A stretch of 64,000 nucleotides of DNA, from the NCBI GenBank assembly GCA_034120015.1, contig JAXEIF010000007.1, forward strand, positions 166,146 to 230,145, given 5' to 3'. Positions 62,492 to 64,000 of this stretch are shown here, piece by piece. The position numbers and the translations under genes were made by a program. The notes beneath the pieces were generated by a model, which was not told where the DNA came from, did no database searches, and saw nothing but the letters and a program-made list of their open reading frames with translations. Each line of letters starts with the position of its first letter. The first letter of the stretch is position 1. The DNA comes from CALXOJ01 sp034120015 (GTDB taxonomy: Bacteria > Spirochaetota > Spirochaetia > JAFGXN01).

Positions 62492-64000
62492 ATGGCACTG
62501 CTTCAGGGTTCTCAAATTTCTCTCGCCTACGGCGACCGCGACATTCTCGATAAAGTCTCGATACAGTTAAACGAAAAAACGCGCGCCGCTTTGGCCGGTG
62601 CCAACGGCTGCGGCAAATCGACGCTGATGAAAATCCTCTGCGGTCTCATACCTCCCGATTCGGGCACCGTTTCCCGCACCGAAGAGACCGTTGCCGCCTA
62701 TCTGCCGCAAACCGGTATCTCGTTCGGCAACGCCACACCGCCGGAAGAGGCCGAAAAGGGGTTCGAACGCTTTCGGCTGCTGGAAGAGGAAAAACAGCGG
62801 CTGGAGGCGCGCACCGCCGAAGCCGGCGCCGACTGGGAAAAGGCGGCGCGCCGGGCCCACGAAATCGAAGAAATCCTGCTGGAAAGCGGCTACTATCACC
62901 GCCGCGAACAGATCGGCCGCGTGCTCAAGGGGCTCGGTTTTAAAGAAAGCGACTTTACCAAACCGTCCGGCGCCTTCTCCGGCGGCTGGCAGATGCGCAT
63001 CGCCCTGGCCCGCATCCTCCTCTCGCGCCCCCATATTCTCCTTTTGGACGAACCGACCAACTACCTCGACATGGAAACGCGCGAATGGCTGGCCGATTTC
63101 CTCAATAAATACGAAGGCGGCATCCTGCTCATCTCCCACGACCGCTACTTTCTCGATGTGACCGTCAACGAAACCTACGAACTCTTTAACGGTAAACTGA
63201 AACGGTACCGCGGCAACTACTCTTCCTACGAAAAGCAGCGCAAAGAGGAGATCGACCTGCTCATCCGCCGTGCGGCGCTTCAGCAGGAAGAAATCGAGCG
63301 CAGCCGCCAGTACATCGAACGCTTCCGCGCCAAAGCGACCAAAGCGGCGTCGGTCAAAAGCCGCGAGCGGATGCTGGAAAAGATGACGATTATCGAGATT
63401 CCCGACAATCTCAAAAAGATTCACTTCCGCTTTCCGCCGGCGCCCCACTGCGGCAAAGAGGCGCTGATCATCGAAGCGCTGCGCAAAAGCTACGGCACAC
63501 ACGAAGTGATCCGCGGTCTCGATCTGGTGCTGCGGTCGGGAGAAAAACTGGCCGTTACCGGTGTCAACGGCGCCGGAAAATCGACTTTACTGCGCATTCT
63601 GGCGGGAAAAGATGCCCCCACATCCGGAAAAGTGCGCTGCGGCACCGACGTCCGTATCGGCTACTTTGCGCAGGATTACGAAAACGACCTCAACGCCCGG
63701 CTGACGGTTCAGGAAGAGGCCGAAGCGGCCGCCCCGGCGGAACTGAGGCCGAAGGTCAACAGCCTGCTCGGCGCCTTTCTCTTTTCGGGAGACGATATTC
63801 AAAAACCGGTTTCGGTGTTAAGCGGCGGCGAAAAGAACCGTCTGACCCTGCTGAAACTGCTGATGCAGCCGGCCAATCTGCTGATTCTCGACGAACCGAC
63901 CAACCACCTCGACCTCCATTCGAAGGATGTGCTGCTGACGGCGTTGAAAGATTACACCGGCACGGTGGTTTTCGTTTCGCACGACCGCGCCTTTATTCAG
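62492..64000 (+). CDS. ABC-F family ATPase (runs off the right edge)
   Basis: 503 codons are in the window and the frame is open to the edge. Two ABC domains lie in one soluble chain: the first with Walker A GANGCGKSTL, signature FSGGWQMRIALARILL and Walker B LLLDEPTNYLD; the second with GVNGAGKSTLLRIL, LSGGEKNRLTLLKLL and LILDEPTNHLD. An ABC-F linker (EEIERSRQYIERFRAKATK) joins them, and both switch-region His are in place (ISHDRYFLD; VSHDRAFIQ). ABC-F proteins act on the ribosome, in translation restart or antibiotic resistance. The type (Uup, YheS, EttA-like) cannot be fixed without the C-terminus. Last visible gene of the envelope operon; the coupling may be incidental. Confidence 0.93.
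   Translation, partial: MALLQGSQISLAYGDRDILDKVSIQLNEKTRAALAGANGCGKSTLMKILCGLIPPDSGTVSRTEETVAAYLPQTGISFGNATPPEEAEKGFERFRLLEEEKQRLEARTAEAGADWEKAARRAHEIEEILLESGYYHRREQIGRVLKGLGFKESDFTKPSGAFSGGWQMRIALARILLSRPHILLLDEPTNYLDMETREWLADFLNKYEGGILLISHDRYFLDVTVNETYELFNGKLKRYRGNYSSYEKQRKEEIDLLIRRAALQQEEIERSRQYIERFRAKATKAASVKSRERMLEKMTIIEIPDNLKKIHFRFPPAPHCGKEALIIEALRKSYGTHEVIRGLDLVLRSGEKLAVTGVNGAGKSTLLRILAGKDAPTSGKVRCGTDVRIGYFAQDYENDLNARLTVQEEAEAAAPAELRPKVNSLLGAFLFSGDDIQKPVSVLSGGEKNRLTLLKLLMQPANLLILDEPTNHLDLHSKDVLLTALKDYTGTVVFVSHDRAFIQ

Overview
This window looks like the chromosome of a host-associated spirochaete, probably Treponema or a close Spirochaetales relative. The grounds are the flagellar order flgN-flgK-flgL-fliW-csrA, a very long coiled-coil protein of the type seen in spirochaetes (SpiroCoCo-like), spirochaete-type nucleoside kinase and EF-G paralogue genes, and many lipoproteins with loose spirochaetal lipoboxes. 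No rRNA, tRNA, CRISPR array, phage or intact insertion sequence was seen. Assignments come from reading motifs, without database searches. The genus is an inference.

Layout. At 1-3.1 kb on the minus strand are the start of nagB (cut by the window edge), an unknown protein and a membrane pyrophosphatase. A bacteriohemerythrin follows with a clear promoter. At 3.7-8.2 kb is the hook-junction and regulatory operon flgN-flgK-flgL-fliW-csrA. Its probable promoter lies inside an unannotated 38-codon ORF on the other strand, just before trxB. At 8.3-14.8 kb are trxB, a NagZ-like GH3 enzyme, a GNAT protein, a class II aminoacyl-tRNA-synthetase-like protein without an obvious anticodon domain, a SET-domain protein, exonuclease III and a HIT protein. 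At 14.8-19 kb is the giant coiled-coil protein. At 19.9-26 kb is an operon of a homocysteine methyltransferase/methylene-THF reductase fusion, an amidohydrolase and an M16C protease. A decayed Rpn-family gene and an LRR lipoprotein follow.

At 27.7-31.8 kb is a signalling operon: a receiver-HD-GYP protein, an Hpt protein and a hybrid histidine kinase. The kinase is split by a single in-frame TAA just before its phospho-accepting histidine. An EF-G paralogue is divergent from it. At 34-39 kb are two secreted protease lipoproteins, clostripain-like and astacin-like; the latter is visibly AT-rich. At 39-43.3 kb are mnmE, a TGS-type nucleoside kinase and a degenerate HD-GYP protein. gltX follows, then an operon of a GH29 alpha-L-fucosidase lipoprotein and two lipoproteins that share a C-terminal domain I do not recognise. 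At 50-57.9 kb are trkA-trkH, a GPH-type sugar symporter with a 160-residue extra loop, a C_GCAxxG_C_C protein, clpA and a divergent clpS. At 57.9-64 kb a plus-strand operon encodes a TPR lipoprotein, a LysM lytic transglycosylase, two exported proteins of unknown function and an ABC-F ATPase cut by the right edge.

The genes suggest an anaerobic, motile bacterium that takes fucose from host glycans, recycles its wall, uses pyrophosphate to energise its membrane and signals through phosphorelay and c-di-GMP modules. The least explained items are the fucosidase-linked lipoprotein domain, the stop-interrupted kinase, the small ORF before trxB, the ClpS with a changed pocket and the class II synthetase-like protein.
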